From: Roseinatronobacter sp. S2
GTDB lineage: Bacteria > Pseudomonadota > Alphaproteobacteria > Rhodobacterales > Rhodobacteraceae
Direction: 5' to 3'
Length of the DNA: 64,000 bases
Assembly (NCBI RefSeq): GCF_029581395.1
Contig: NZ_CP121113.1
Location: 1,608,001 to 1,672,000, forward strand
The first letter of the stretch is position 1; each line of letters starts with the position of its first letter. A program made the position numbers and the translations under genes. Below the pieces are notes generated by a model. The model was not told where the DNA came from, did not search any database, and saw only the letters and a program-made list of their open reading frames with translations. This document shows positions 37,550-46,992 of the stretch, in pieces.

Positions 37550-38263
37550 TCATGCTGACATTGCATAATTTTCCGGGGCGGGTTCGTCTGCACACTCCTT
37601 TATCATGTAGCCGCGGCCCCAGACCGTTTGAATCGGGCAATTCCCGTCCAGTGCATCAGATAGCTTCTTGCGAAGCTTGCAGATGAAAACATCAATAATC
37701 TTGATGCTGGGTTCATCCACACCCCCGTAAAGCTGGCTCATCAGCATGTCTTTGCTCAGTGTTCTGCCTTTGCGCAGGGCCAGTGTTTCAAGGATATCAT
37801 ATTCCTTGCTGGTCAGCGTCAGCATGTTGCCATGGGCCGTGACAATACGCGCGTCCAGATCAATGACCAGATCGCCAATCGTGACCTTGGTGTTGATATG
37901 TCCGTTCGCGCGGCGCACAACTGCCAGAATTCTTGCGCTAAGTTCGTCAATCTTGAACGGCTTGGTAATATAATCATCCGCGCCTGCGCCCAACGCTTCA
38001 ACCTTGGTCGATATTTCCATATCGCCCGACAGGATCAGGATCGGGTAGCTTATTCCCTTGCGGCGCGCCTCGCGCAACACATCCAGCCCGGATTCCCGCT
38101 TCAGGCGAAGGTCCAGCAAAACAGCATCAAATGGATATAATTCCATCATTTCCAATGCGGAACGACCATCTGACACGATGGTCGCATTGAATTTTCTTTG
38201 ACCCAGCAGGGCTGCGATGGTTTGCGCCATCAATCCATCGTCTTCTACAATCAGGACTTTCAC
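37550..38263 (-). CDS. CtrA-like OmpR-family response regulator (divergent paralogue)
   Basis: 237 residues. The receiver has Asp51 (VLLDLRLKRESG) and Lys101 (TKPFK). The DNA-binding domain carries a near-invariant CtrA recognition segment (IIDVFICKLRKKL, GRGYMIKE) and the LTSKEYDILE block. The receiver is far from housekeeping CtrA (for example MKVLIVEDDGLMAQTIAALL), so it is likely a paralogue that reads CtrA-type sites but answers to other kinases. A C-terminal extension ECADEPAPENYAMSA replaces the CtrA degradation tail. Its start faces the PepSY gene. Confidence 0.82.
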   Translation of the reverse strand: MKVLIVEDDGLMAQTIAALLGQRKFNATIVSDGRSALEMMELYPFDAVLLDLRLKRESGLDVLREARRKGISYPILILSGDMEISTKVEALGAGADDYITKPFKIDELSARILAVVRRANGHINTKVTIGDLVIDLDARIVTAHGNMLTLTSKEYDILETLALRKGRTLSKDMLMSQLYGGVDEPSIKIIDVFICKLRKKLSDALDGNCPIQTVWGRGYMIKECADEPAPENYAMSA

Positions 38264-38535
38264 TCTACATCTCCAGTTAGCGGTTCATCTTCCTTTAACT
38301 GTGACGCATTGTTCAAATTTTCTCAAAAGGGAAGGTGGATAAAAAATGCGGCGAAAACAGGACTTTCCTACCTGTTTGCGCAAGGACCTATCCGAACGGG
38401 TAGGTGCCATTCGATTGGCCAAAGACCTGTTCAAAAAGCTGCCGCTGGTCCGCCACATTGCCGCCCCAATTCGCCTTGTTTTAACCACATCTGACTTGCT
38501 GCCCGCAGGCACTGCACGGACAGGGCGAATCGGTT
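38264..38535. other. Intergenic region upstream of the CtrA-like gene, nothing certain
   Basis: 272 bases between the CtrA-like start and the PepSY stop, both minus strand. Short open frames cross it on both strands but show no recognisable domain or good ribosome site. A TTTAAC stretch near 38295 and a TTTTAACC at 38480 are AT-rich but do not make a complete CtrA box. Confidence 0.4.
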
Positions 38536-38802
38536 TCAGCGATGAAGCATGTCATCCTTCGTTTGGCCCGTTACAGGGTCTATTTTCAGATCGACCTTCC
38601 TGCCATCGCGGGCAAAAAATTCGACATCCCAATAGCCGTCATCATCCCATTCAATTTCGTCAATCCAGGCGATGTCATACTGGCTTTCCAGTCCTGCGAC
38701 AATCTCGGAGAGGGGCAGGGCCTGTGCCGGGGGCTGCCGGTCCGCAAGGGCGGGTGCCGCACTCATGGCGAGTGCGACGGGGAAAATATAGCGCAGCTTC
38801 AT
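38536..38802 (-). CDS. PepSY-domain secreted protein
   Basis: 88 residues: a signal peptide of about 20 residues (ending ALA-DR) and a PepSY-like domain with WDVEFFARDGRKVDLKIDP and a terminal GQTKDD. Small PepSY proteins of this kind are periplasmic, may inhibit proteases or bind metals, and are often near two-component genes. AGGAGAG precedes the ATG at 38802. No partner operon is visible. Confidence 0.85.
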   Translation of the reverse strand: MKLRYIFPVALAMSAAPALADRQPPAQALPLSEIVAGLESQYDIAWIDEIEWDDDGYWDVEFFARDGRKVDLKIDPVTGQTKDDMLHR

Positions 38803-38933
38803 CCAACTCTCCTGTCTGTCGTGTCAAACAGGTATGGATTTCAGCCGGGCGTTCAACGGCCTGGTTCTGACAATTTGCGTGATGCGCGGAATTCTGCCCT
38901 GTCTGGGTCAGCTATGCGCGTCACGGGCCAGTG

Positions 38934-39962
38934 TCATGTGCCTGCGTCCGGGTCCGGTTGCGCCTTGCCAAAGACATAGCGCGTGCTTTGGCTGTATTGT
39001 TCATCCGGTCGCAAGATCGCGGAAGGAAACGCGGGGCGGTTCGGCGCGTCGGGCCATGCCTGCGCTTCCATGGCAATGCCCGCGAACGGACCGTAGCGCC
39101 GATTGCCCAGCCCCTGAAGCCCGTCTTTCGGGATTTGCGCACCCGTATAGACCTGAAGCCCCGGTTCGGTGCTGTCCATCCGCATGGATATGTCAGATGC
39201 CTTGCTGCGCAACCATGCCACAGGGCGCAGGGGCATTTGCTGCAACGACAGGCAGAAATTATGATCCAGTGACTGCCCCGACAGGCTGCGCGCTGTGCAA
39301 AAATCGAATGCGCCGCCTGCAACGGGTTCAATTCTGCCAGTTGGAATAAGCGCGTCATCAACAGGCAGATAATGCTCTGCGTCTATTCGCAGATCATGCT
39401 GCGCAAGATTGCCGGTGTCATCAAGAATGAAATAGCCGTGATGCGCAAAACTGCATGGTGTCGCATGGTCCGTGCTGGCCTGAATGTCGAACTGGAGTGT
39501 CCCGCTGGCGGGCAGCGAGATTGTTGCGCGCACATCCAGATTGCCCGGAAACCCCATGTCACCATCTGGCAGGTGCAAGGCAAGGGTTACACTGTCGGGG
39601 GCCTGCGCTGTGATTTGCCACAACTGCTGCGAACTGCCCTGTGGCCCGCCATGCAATGCGTGCCCGCCGGGGCTGTTGGCCGGAATTTGGTAGGTCTGGC
39701 CATCAATTTCAAACGTTGCGCCCGCGATGCGATTTGCAAACCGGCCCACAATCGCGCCGAAAAACTGCATCTGGTCCAGATAGGGTTCTGGCGATTCTGC
39801 CCCAAGGACCAGCGGATGCGCGACACCGTCCATGCGCAAATCCTGCACAATGGCACCAAGCGTCAGGACACGCGCGACCATCCCGCCGCCACGCAAGGTG
39901 ATCTGTTCAACCAGCCGACCATCAGGAAGGTGGCCGAACACGGCGCGCGCAGGATCAGGCAT
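38934..39962 (-). CDS. galM: Aldose 1-epimerase (mutarotase)
   Basis: 342 residues. The catalytic and substrate-binding positions are recognisable: NRIA at 77-80, His101/His104 in GGHALHGG, His174/175 in FAHHGYF, and Glu299 in IAMEAQAWPD as the likely base. It interconverts alpha and beta anomers of hexoses for sugar catabolism. The start at 39962 precedes the tRNA-Val region; no sugar-uptake genes are nearby. Confidence 0.93.
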   Translation of the reverse strand: MPDPARAVFGHLPDGRLVEQITLRGGGMVARVLTLGAIVQDLRMDGVAHPLVLGAESPEPYLDQMQFFGAIVGRFANRIAGATFEIDGQTYQIPANSPGGHALHGGPQGSSQQLWQITAQAPDSVTLALHLPDGDMGFPGNLDVRATISLPASGTLQFDIQASTDHATPCSFAHHGYFILDDTGNLAQHDLRIDAEHYLPVDDALIPTGRIEPVAGGAFDFCTARSLSGQSLDHNFCLSLQQMPLRPVAWLRSKASDISMRMDSTEPGLQVYTGAQIPKDGLQGLGNRRYGPFAGIAMEAQAWPDAPNRPAFPSAILRPDEQYSQSTRYVFGKAQPDPDAGT

Positions 39963-40159
39963 TGTAAGCTACTTTCGTTAGTTATCTGGTGATGAAGGGT
40001 GACCTATTATCCACGGCATTGCAAATCAAACGCCGTGATTGCCCGGTATGCGCCCGACCACCCGACCTGCGATGCAACGAACCCTGCCATCGAAACACCG
40101 CATTCTGTCCGTCAGGTAACCGCGAACTTCGCAGATCTTGGCCTGGTATTTGGAAGTTC

Positions 40160-40235
<76 letters not shown>

Positions 40236-40308
40236 GCTGCGCCTGCGTTTAGTCAGATTCGCGCGCGTCTGCAATATGGGAACAGCATTGTTTCGTGCAA
40301 GATTGCAG

Positions 40309-40324
40309 TTAATTTTATTTTAAC
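40309..40324. promoter_or_regulatory. Perfect CtrA-type box upstream of a lipoprotein gene
   Basis: TTAA-TTTTATT-TTAAC matches the CtrA consensus TTAA-N7-TTAAC exactly. It ends 23 bases before the lipoprotein ATG at 40348, so it overlaps the core promoter or start region. The surrounding DNA is AT-rich (CAGTTAATTTTATTTTAACC), which raises the chance of a fortuitous match. Confidence 0.45.
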
Positions 40325-40347
40325 CAAGGCGTGAAATCCTGTGACTT

Positions 40348-40641
40348 ATGTTTAAATGGATTTTCATCCCCGTTTTGTTCATTGCAGCATGCGATTCACC
40401 TTCGCCATGGCTGGCGCATGGCACGGCCACATCCGTCACTGCGGCAGGGTATGCGATGACTGTCTGGCAAGCGGGTGATAGTGTCGAGGTTATTCGCCAT
40501 GGCTACGCGCCGCGCCGCGACCAGCCACGGCTGCGTCCTGCGATGGCGGGCGCTATTGTTGATGTGACAGGGTGCGAAATTCGTCCGGGCACGTTGGAAG
40601 GGGACAGTGGCGTGCTGCGCGCGAAGCTGGATTGTGGCTGA
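40348..40641 (+). CDS. Small lipoprotein of unknown function
   Basis: 97 residues. A short signal peptide ends in the lipobox LFIAAC-D, with the lipidated cysteine at residue 15. The mature part (SPSPWLAHGTATSVTAAGYA...) is small and has one more cysteine pair (CEIRPG, LDCG). The Asp after the lipid Cys is the inner-membrane retention signal in enterobacteria; whether that holds here is unknown. No family recognised. A CtrA-type box precedes it. Confidence 0.75.
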   Translation: MFKWIFIPVLFIAACDSPSPWLAHGTATSVTAAGYAMTVWQAGDSVEVIRHGYAPRRDQPRLRPAMAGAIVDVTGCEIRPGTLEGDSGVLRAKLDCG

Positions 40642-40751
40642 GTGTTAATCTGGACCGCGTGATAAATTTTGTGATCGAATTTGCGCCAAATCAAGGTTCG
40701 CGCGTCCGGAATATGGTTGCTGTGGTGCATTCATTTGACACGAGGGCGACC

Positions 40752-40934
40752 ATGACCAGAATGTTTCCACTGATTTTCAGTATTGTCGGCGTAACCTGTG
40801 CGGGTATCGGTGTCGTTGTTGCGCTGTCCATCGGGCAGGACACGCTTCAGCCGATTCTCGGATGGGCTGCGGGGGGGGCTGTGGTCGGTGTGGCCGCAAG
40901 CTGGATCATCGCGCGCAAGCTGATCGAAAACTAA
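40752..40934 (+). CDS. Small two-helix membrane protein (mislabelled 'CTP synthetase' in some genomes)
   Basis: 60 residues with two hydrophobic helices (~7-25 and ~34-52) joined by IGQDTLQPI. Similar 60-residue proteins in Rhodobacterales are sometimes wrongly named CTP synthetase. Preceding GAGGGCGACC gives a ribosome site. The function is unknown. It lies downstream of the small lipoprotein gene, with 110 bases between them. Confidence 0.7.
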   Translation: MTRMFPLIFSIVGVTCAGIGVVVALSIGQDTLQPILGWAAGGAVVGVAASWIIARKLIEN

Positions 40935-41030
40935 GCTGTATTGCGCCAAGCCCGAAATCAGTCTGGCGCATTTCAGCAGGCGAAATCAACAGGCGTGCGC
41001 GTGCTGCGTGACGGATGCAACCCACCGCGA

Positions 41031-41795
41031 TCAGTCGAACCACATGCGCGCGGTCGCTTCAAACGGGCGCGGGGCTTCTGCATGTATCCAATGGCCTGCG
41101 TCCGGTATTTTGGCGAATTTCGCGTCCGGAAACAGGGCTTTGATGGCGGGCCGGTGTTCGGGCAGGACATAATCGGACTTTGCCCCGCTCAGGAACAGGG
41201 CAGGGCCGTCAAAGCTGCCCTGCACATCATCGGGCCAGCCGGTGATGCGGCCCATCTCATGTTCCAGCACATCCAGATTCAGGCGCCAACGCGGTGGTGA
41301 GGCGCGCAGGTCCAGCGATTGCAGCAAAAACGCCCGCACGCCCGGGTCCGCGACATTGGCCCCCAGTGCTGCATCCGCATCGGCGCGGGTTTTCAGCGCT
41401 GAAATATCCACGGCGCGCATCGCGGTGATGAAATGCGACTGGCTGTGCGCATAGGTGACGGGCGCAATATCGGCGACCAGCAGGCGGTTCACCAGTTCAG
41501 GCCGTGTCAGCGCCAGCATCATCGCAGCCTTGCCGCCCATGGAATGGCCCAGCACATCCATTGCGACACCTTCGGCGGCGATGACCTGCGCCAGATCACC
41601 GGCCAGATCGTCATATCCATGGCTGTCATACCACGGGCTTTCGCCATGGTTGCGCATATCCACGCTGATCACGCTGCGGCTGTCGCCCAGCCGTTTGGCA
41701 ATGGCCCCCCAGTTGCGCGCGGACCCGAACAGCCCATGCACAATCAGCAGGGGCGGCAGGTCAGTGGGCGTGCCGTTTCGCAAGATGTTCAGCAT
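41031..41795 (-). CDS. Alpha/beta-fold hydrolase (YbfF-like esterase)
   Basis: 254 residues. The oxyanion region HGLFGSARNW, nucleophile elbow GHSMGG, a catalytic Asp region (ALFLSGAKSDYV) and His in DAGHWIHAEAP complete an alpha/beta hydrolase triad. It resembles YbfF acyl-CoA esterases. The ATG at 41795 is where similarity begins; the upstream open frame overlaps glyA and is not credible. Only 40 bases separate it from the glyA stop, on the same strand. Confidence 0.88.
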   Translation of the reverse strand: MLNILRNGTPTDLPPLLIVHGLFGSARNWGAIAKRLGDSRSVISVDMRNHGESPWYDSHGYDDLAGDLAQVIAAEGVAMDVLGHSMGGKAAMMLALTRPELVNRLLVADIAPVTYAHSQSHFITAMRAVDISALKTRADADAALGANVADPGVRAFLLQSLDLRASPPRWRLNLDVLEHEMGRITGWPDDVQGSFDGPALFLSGAKSDYVLPEHRPAIKALFPDAKFAKIPDAGHWIHAEAPRPFEATARMWFD

Positions 41796-41835
41796 GGGGA
41801 CATGGCCTGCGCGAATGCCGCACAGGCCCCTTTTG

Positions 41836-43131
41836 TTACAACTGTGGATAGATGGGGAAGCGGGCGCAAAGTGCCGCAACCTCGGCCTTGACGCGGGCTT
41901 CGACGGACGCATTTCCATCTTCGCCATTTGCGGCCAGCCCGTCGACAACAGCCACGATCCAGTCCCCGATCTGGCGGAATTCGGCTTCGGTAAAGCCGCG
42001 CGTTGTGCCTGCGGGCGACCCCAGACGAATGCCGCTGGTGACAGTGGGGCTTTCGGTGTCAAACGGAATGCCGTTCTTGTTGCAGGTGATATGCGCGCGC
42101 CCCAGTGCCTTTTCGGTCGCGTTGCCCTTCACGCCTTTGGGGCGCAGGTCCACCAGCAACAGGTGCGAATCCGTGCCGCCTGTCACAATGTCGACGCCGC
42201 CCTTGACCAGCTGATCTGCCAGCGCCTGTGCGTTCTTGATCACCTGTTTCTGGTAGTCGATGAAACCAGGTTGCAGCGCTTCGCCAAAGGCGATGGCCTT
42301 GGCGGCAATCACATGCATCAAGGGACCGCCCTGAATGCCGGGGAAAATGGCCGAGTTGACCTTTTTGGCGATGGACTCGTCATTGGTCAGGATCATGCCG
42401 CCGCGCGGGCCGCGCAGGGTTTTATGGGTGGTGGTGGTGGCAACATGCGCATGCGGGAACGGGCTGGGGTACAGCCCCGCCGCGACCAGCCCTGCAAAAT
42501 GTGCCATGTCGACCAGCAGAATGGCCCCCACGCTGTCGGCGATTTTGCGCATGCGGGCGAAATCGATGATGCGCGGAATGGCAGACCCGCCCGCAATCAG
42601 CATCTTGGGCTGGTGTTCCTGGGCCAGCGCTTCGATCTGGTCGTAATCGATGGCGTAATCTTCTTGTCGCACGCCATATTGCACCGCGTTGAACCATTTT
42701 CCCGACTGGTTGGGTTTCGCGCCATGGGTCAGGTGGCCGCCTGCATCCAGAGACATGCCCAGAATGGTATCGCCCGGTTTCAGAAGCGCGGTGAACACAC
42801 CCTGATTGGCCTGCGACCCCGAATTGGGCTGCACATTGGCAAAGCTGCAATCAAACAATTTGCAGGCGCGTTCAATCGCCAGATTTTCGGCCACATCCAC
42901 ATATTGGCACCCGCCATAATAGCGCCGCCCCGGATACCCTTCGGCATATTTGTTGGTCAGCACGGACCCTTGCGCGTCCATAACCGCCCTGGAGACGATG
43001 TTTTCTGATGCGATCAGTTCGATCTCGTCGCGCTGGCGGCCCAGTTCGGCCTGCATCGCGGCAAAGATTTCTGGGTCGCGGCTTTCGATCGCTTCGGTGA
43101 AAAAGCCAGTATCGCGTGGTGTCGTATCCAT
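41836..43131 (-). CDS. glyA: Serine hydroxymethyltransferase
   Basis: 431 residues, full SHMT length. It has the N-terminal ELIASEN and [14 protein letters not shown] blocks and the PLP lysine Lys237 in [12 protein letters not shown]. It converts serine and THF to glycine and 5,10-methylene-THF. CCGGAGG precedes the ATG at 43131. It may be co-transcribed with the YbfF-like hydrolase. Functionally it feeds the same C1 pool as the MTHFR cassette 8 kb away. Confidence 0.97.
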   Translation of the reverse strand: MDTTPRDTGFFTEAIESRDPEIFAAMQAELGRQRDEIELIASENIVSRAVMDAQGSVLTNKYAEGYPGRRYYGGCQYVDVAENLAIERACKLFDCSFANVQPNSGSQANQGVFTALLKPGDTILGMSLDAGGHLTHGAKPNQSGKWFNAVQYGVRQEDYAIDYDQIEALAQEHQPKMLIAGGSAIPRIIDFARMRKIADSVGAILLVDMAHFAGLVAAGLYPSPFPHAHVATTTTHKTLRGPRGGMILTNDESIAKKVNSAIFPGIQGGPLMHVIAAKAIAFGEALQPGFIDYQKQVIKNAQALADQLVKGGVDIVTGGTDSHLLLVDLRPKGVKGNATEKALGRAHITCNKNGIPFDTESPTVTSGIRLGSPAGTTRGFTEAEFRQIGDWIVAVVDGLAANGEDGNASVEARVKAEVAALCARFPIYPQL

Positions 43132-43366
43132 TGGGCAGCCTCCGGAAGGGTCTGATCAGGGTTCGGGGATCAATTAGCGCATGAAGGCCCTTTGGAAAAG
43201 GCTTGATTGCGGCGCAAGGGTGCGGTTCAGCGACCCATCTGCACGCGCGGGTTTCCTATTGGCGCGCTTGGGCTGGCATGGGAACCAGCCCTTGCCAATC
43301 GGGGTTGTTACAGGTCACATGGCGCGACAGACCCTGACACCCGACCCTGACACCGCAGAGGATAGC

Positions 43367-44128
43367 ATGTCTGCAAATATTGCCTTTCTGGCCAGCGCGG
43401 CCCCGGACGCACAAGCGGCGTTATCGGATCTTAGCGCGCAATACGGGAATTGCCCGCTGGACAGCGCGCGGGTGATTGTCGCCTTGGGGGGCGACGGGTT
43501 CATGTTGCAGACGCTGCATTCCACCCAAGCGCTGGACACACCCGTTTACGGCATGAACCGCGGCACGGTCGGGTTCATGATGAATGCCTATAGCACGGAC
43601 GGATTGCTGGCGCGGCTGGAACAGGCGGAAATGGCCGTGCTGAACCCCCTGCGGATGAGTGCGACGCGAATCGACGGGACCAAGGCCGATGTGCTGGCCA
43701 TTAATGAAGTGTCGTTGTTGCGACAGGGTGCGCAGGCCGCGAAGCTGCGCATCGTGGTTGACGGGCGGCAGCGGCTGGATGAACTGGTCTGTGATGGCGT
43801 GATTCTAAGCACGCCTGCGGGTTCAACCGCCTATAATTATTCGGCGCATGGGCCGATCCTGCCCATCGGGTCGGATGTGCTGGCGCTGACGCCTGTTGCC
43901 GCCTTTCGCCCCCGTCGCTGGCGCGGGGCGTTGCTGCCCAAGGACAGCCATGTGCGTTTTGAAGTCATCGACCCTGCAAAACGCCCGGTCATGGCCGATG
44001 CCGACAGCCGGTCGGTGCGCAATGTGCTAAGTGTCGATATCAGGTCGGACAACCGCATTGCGCATAAGCTGCTGTTTGACCCCGGCCACGGGCTGGAAGA
44101 ACGCCTGATCCGCGAACAATTTGTCTGA
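43367..44128 (+). CDS. nadK: NAD kinase
   Basis: 253 residues. The NAD kinase hallmarks are the GGDG motif (41-44), the NEVS segment and GSTAYNYSAHGPI. It phosphorylates NAD to NADP. The frame is open from 43181, but the ATG at 43367 has AGAGGAT upstream and matches the family start. It is followed by nine C residues and a clear terminator. Confidence 0.93.
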   Translation: MSANIAFLASAAPDAQAALSDLSAQYGNCPLDSARVIVALGGDGFMLQTLHSTQALDTPVYGMNRGTVGFMMNAYSTDGLLARLEQAEMAVLNPLRMSATRIDGTKADVLAINEVSLLRQGAQAAKLRIVVDGRQRLDELVCDGVILSTPAGSTAYNYSAHGPILPIGSDVLALTPVAAFRPRRWRGALLPKDSHVRFEVIDPAKRPVMADADSRSVRNVLSVDIRSDNRIAHKLLFDPGHGLEERLIREQFV

Positions 44129-44150
44129 CCCCCCCCCAGCAAGCCATGAA

Positions 44151-44186
44151 AAAGCCCCGCGCGCAGGTGCGGCGGGGCTTTCGTGT
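44151..44186. terminator. Bidirectional Rho-independent terminator between nadK and tkt
   Basis: AAAGCCCCGC (44151-44160) pairs with GCGGGGCTTT (44172-44181) around an 11-base loop, with A-rich and T-rich flanks on the two sides. It serves the convergent nadK and transketolase genes. Confidence 0.88.
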
Positions 44187-44237
44187 TTTGATACACAAGT
44201 CCTTGGGCCCATGCTTGGCACGCGCCCGCAGGGGGGC

Positions 44238-46256
44238 TTACAACAGCTCCTTGACCTTTTGCGCGACATCTTCGGCGGTGATGCCAAACTGCTTGTAAAG
44301 TTCGGGCGCGGGTGCCGATGCCCCGAACCCGTCCATACCTACAAAACCGGCCTTTTCGCGGCGGCCACGTTCATCGCACAGCCAGCGGTCCCAGCCAAAG
44401 CGCACGCCGGCTTCAATGGCCACGCGCACGGGGCCTGCGGGCAGAACCTTGCGGCGGTAGGCTTCGGGCTGGTCCGCGAACAATTCCCAGCAGGGGAAGG
44501 ACACAACGCGTGTGCCAATCCCTTCGGCCTGAAGCAACTCGCGCGCGGCCATGGCGATTTCCACCTCTGACCCTGTTGCCATCAGGATGGCCTGACGTTT
44601 GCCTGTTGCCTCGGCCAGCACATAGGCCCCTTGCGCGGTCTGGTTCTTGACCTTGTGATCAAGGCGCAGCGTGGGCAGGTTCTGCCGGCTTAACGCCAGC
44701 ACTGAAGGTGTGCTTGGCGCGGTCAGGGCAATTTCCCACGCTTCGGCGGTTTCCACCGTGTCGCAGGGCCGGAACACATATGTGTTGGGGGTGGCGCGCA
44801 AAATGGCCAGATGCTCAACCGGCTGGTGCGTTGGCCCGTCTTCGCCAAGGCCGATGGAATCATGCGTCATCACATAGGTGACGGGCGCGCCCATCAGTGC
44901 CGACAGGCGCATGGCCCCGCGTGCATAATCGGTGAAGCACATGAATGTGCCGCCATAGGGTTTGACACCGCCATGCAGCACCATGCCGTTCATCGCCGCA
45001 GCCATACCGTGTTCGCGAATGCCGTAATAGACATAACGCCCCTTGCGGTCATCGGCGCTGAACACGCCCAGACCTGCGGTCTTGGTGTTGTTCGACCCTG
45101 TCAAGTCCGCAGACCCGCCCATGGTTTCGGGCATGATTTCGTTGACAACTTCCAGCACCATTTCCGATGATTTGCGCGTGGCCACCTTGGGCGCGGTTTC
45201 GCTGATCTGTTTTTTCAGCGCGCGGATGGCGGATTCCAGCTTCTTTGGGGCCTCGCCTGCCATGCGGCGGGTGAATTCGGCCTGTTTGGTGCCCGACAGC
45301 TTGGCGAAACGGTCTTCCCATGCGGTGCGAGACTCGGCGCCTTTGGCGCCAATGCTGCGCCATGCGTCCAGAATATCGGCAGGAATGTCGAATGCAGCAT
45401 GCGGCCAGCCATAGATTTCCTTGGTGGCGGCAATTTCCGCATCGCCAAGGGGCGATCCATGCGCGCCGTTTGTGTCGGCCTTCTTGGGGCTGCCAAAGCC
45501 GATGGTGGTCTTGCAATCAATCAGCACAGGGCGATCAGACCCTTTGGCCGCTGTCAGCGCGCGGTCAATATCGGCAGGGTCATGCCCGTCGCACGACAGC
45601 ACTTTCCAGCCAGCGGCGGCGAAACGCGCGCGTTGGTCGGTGGAATCCGACAGGCTGACGCGCCCGTCAATGGTGATGTCGTTGTTGTCCCACATCACGA
45701 TCAGGCGGCCCAGCTTCTGGTGGCCTGCCAGCCCGATGGCCTCGTGGCTGATCCCTTCCATCAGGCAGCCGTCACCAGCGATGACATAGGTGTAATGATC
45801 CACGACTTTGGGGCCGAATTCGGCACGCAGTTTTTCTTCTGCCATGGCGAAGCCCACAGCGTTTGAAATGCCCTGACCAAGCGGGCCGGTCGTGGTTTCC
45901 ACGCCCTTGACATGGCCGTATTCGGGATGGCCTGCGGTGATGGCCCCCCATTGGCGGAAATTCTTGATCTGCTCCAGCGTCATATCTTCATATCCGGTCA
46001 GATACAGCAACGCATAGATCAGCATGGACCCGTGACCGGCAGACAGGATGAAACGGTCGCGATCTGCCCAATCGGGGTGTTTGGGGTCGAATTTCAGGTG
46101 CTTCTCGAACAGCACGGTGGCCACATCAGCCATGCCCATGGGCATGCCGGGATGGCCGGAATTTGCGGCCTGCACCGCATCCATGGCCAGCGTGCGGATG
46201 GCGGTGGCTTTTTTCCAGTGTTCTGGGTTGGCTTGACGAAGGGCGGCAATATCCAC
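44238..46256 (-). CDS. tkt: Transketolase
   Basis: 672 residues, normal transketolase length. It has the ThDP motif [13 protein letters not shown] followed downstream by [10 protein letters not shown], the conserved [15 protein letters not shown] and the N-terminal [12 protein letters not shown]. It transfers C2 units in the pentose phosphate or Calvin cycle. No RuBisCO or other Calvin genes occur in this window. The start at 46256 is divergent from the coiled-coil/zapA pair. Confidence 0.97.
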   Translation of the reverse strand: MDIAALRQANPEHWKKATAIRTLAMDAVQAANSGHPGMPMGMADVATVLFEKHLKFDPKHPDWADRDRFILSAGHGSMLIYALLYLTGYEDMTLEQIKNFRQWGAITAGHPEYGHVKGVETTTGPLGQGISNAVGFAMAEEKLRAEFGPKVVDHYTYVIAGDGCLMEGISHEAIGLAGHQKLGRLIVMWDNNDITIDGRVSLSDSTDQRARFAAAGWKVLSCDGHDPADIDRALTAAKGSDRPVLIDCKTTIGFGSPKKADTNGAHGSPLGDAEIAATKEIYGWPHAAFDIPADILDAWRSIGAKGAESRTAWEDRFAKLSGTKQAEFTRRMAGEAPKKLESAIRALKKQISETAPKVATRKSSEMVLEVVNEIMPETMGGSADLTGSNNTKTAGLGVFSADDRKGRYVYYGIREHGMAAAMNGMVLHGGVKPYGGTFMCFTDYARGAMRLSALMGAPVTYVMTHDSIGLGEDGPTHQPVEHLAILRATPNTYVFRPCDTVETAEAWEIALTAPSTPSVLALSRQNLPTLRLDHKVKNQTAQGAYVLAEATGKRQAILMATGSEVEIAMAARELLQAEGIGTRVVSFPCWELFADQPEAYRRKVLPAGPVRVAIEAGVRFGWDRWLCDERGRREKAGFVGMDGFGASAPAPELYKQFGITAEDVAQKVKELL

Positions 46257-46473
46257 GGGCAGCGGTCCTTATGAGGCGATGTTTGCGCTCTCCATAGCAG
46301 TCTGGGCCGCAAGTTCAAGCAAAGGCGGCCCTTGGCGGGGCTTTGCATTGGCAATGTTGGAAAAACGCCGGTTTGGTTGTAGGCTTTTCAAGATAACCTT
46401 GGCTGACTTGCCAGACGTGATTCGGCATGACAAAAAGAGAATTCGGAACAGGGCGACAGAAAGCAGGACGTAT

Positions 46474-46992
46474 ATGAGCGATATAAAAAATCTGGAGCAG
46501 CGCATAATTCGCGCGCTCGACCGGATTTCGCGCAATGTGGACGCGGCGCGCGCCGCACCGGCGGCAACGGCCCCACAGGTGGAGGCCCCACAAGTTGCGC
46601 AGGCCCCGCAAGAGATGGAAGAGCTGCGCGCCCAACTGGACGCGGAACGCGCCAAAACCGCCCAGCTGACCGAACGGGTCAATGCCGTGCGCCAGCGGCA
46701 GGAAAGTTCCTTTACCACGCTGGAACGCCGGTTGGCCCGCATGACCGAACAGCTGGATTTGCAAAGCCTTGAAATGCTGCGCCTGAAAAAGGCCAATACC
46801 AAACTGATAGAAGCCAACCGCCAGTTGCGCGACGGACATGAGGCTATGGTGATTGAACCCAGCGCAATCAACCGCTCGCTTCTGGCCGAACTCGAAGCCT
46901 TGCGCGCCGAGCGTGCGGCTGACATGGTCGAGATGGAAGATGTTCTTGGGGAGTTGAAGCCCTTGATCGCGACAGGGGATGACCATGCCTGA
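46474..46992 (+). CDS. Coiled-coil protein upstream of zapA
   Basis: 172 residues. Strongly predicted coiled coil: heptad-like ELRAQLDAERAKTAQLTERV and RLARMTEQLDLQSLEMLRL regions separated by an Ala/Pro/Gln linker. No enzymatic motif. The ATG at 46474 is chosen because the coil begins there; the frame is open to 46279. Its 3' end overlaps the zapA start by 8 bases, so it is probably a division-related partner of ZapA (inference from position). Confidence 0.75.
   Translation: MSDIKNLEQRIIRALDRISRNVDAARAAPAATAPQVEAPQVAQAPQEMEELRAQLDAERAKTAQLTERVNAVRQRQESSFTTLERRLARMTEQLDLQSLEMLRLKKANTKLIEANRQLRDGHEAMVIEPSAINRSLLAELEALRAERAADMVEMEDVLGELKPLIATGDDHA

Noticed and set aside
38285..38512. A 75-codon minus-strand ORF between the CtrA-like and PepSY genes.
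   Set aside because: It is basic and Ser/Arg-rich with no motif or ribosome site; I cannot support it as a gene, but cannot exclude it.
41455..43008. A 517-codon open frame on the plus strand over the hydrolase and glyA genes.
   Set aside because: It lies antisense to well-conserved genes, has His/Gln/Arg-rich low-complexity composition and no family motif. It is an artefact of high GC.
43132..43366. Possible riboswitch or leader between glyA and nadK.
   Set aside because: No recognisable consensus; only divergent promoter DNA and the in-frame upstream extension of nadK.
44129..44137. A nine-C run after nadK as a phase-variation tract.
   Set aside because: It is outside coding sequence, directly after the stop codon, so slippage would not change a protein.
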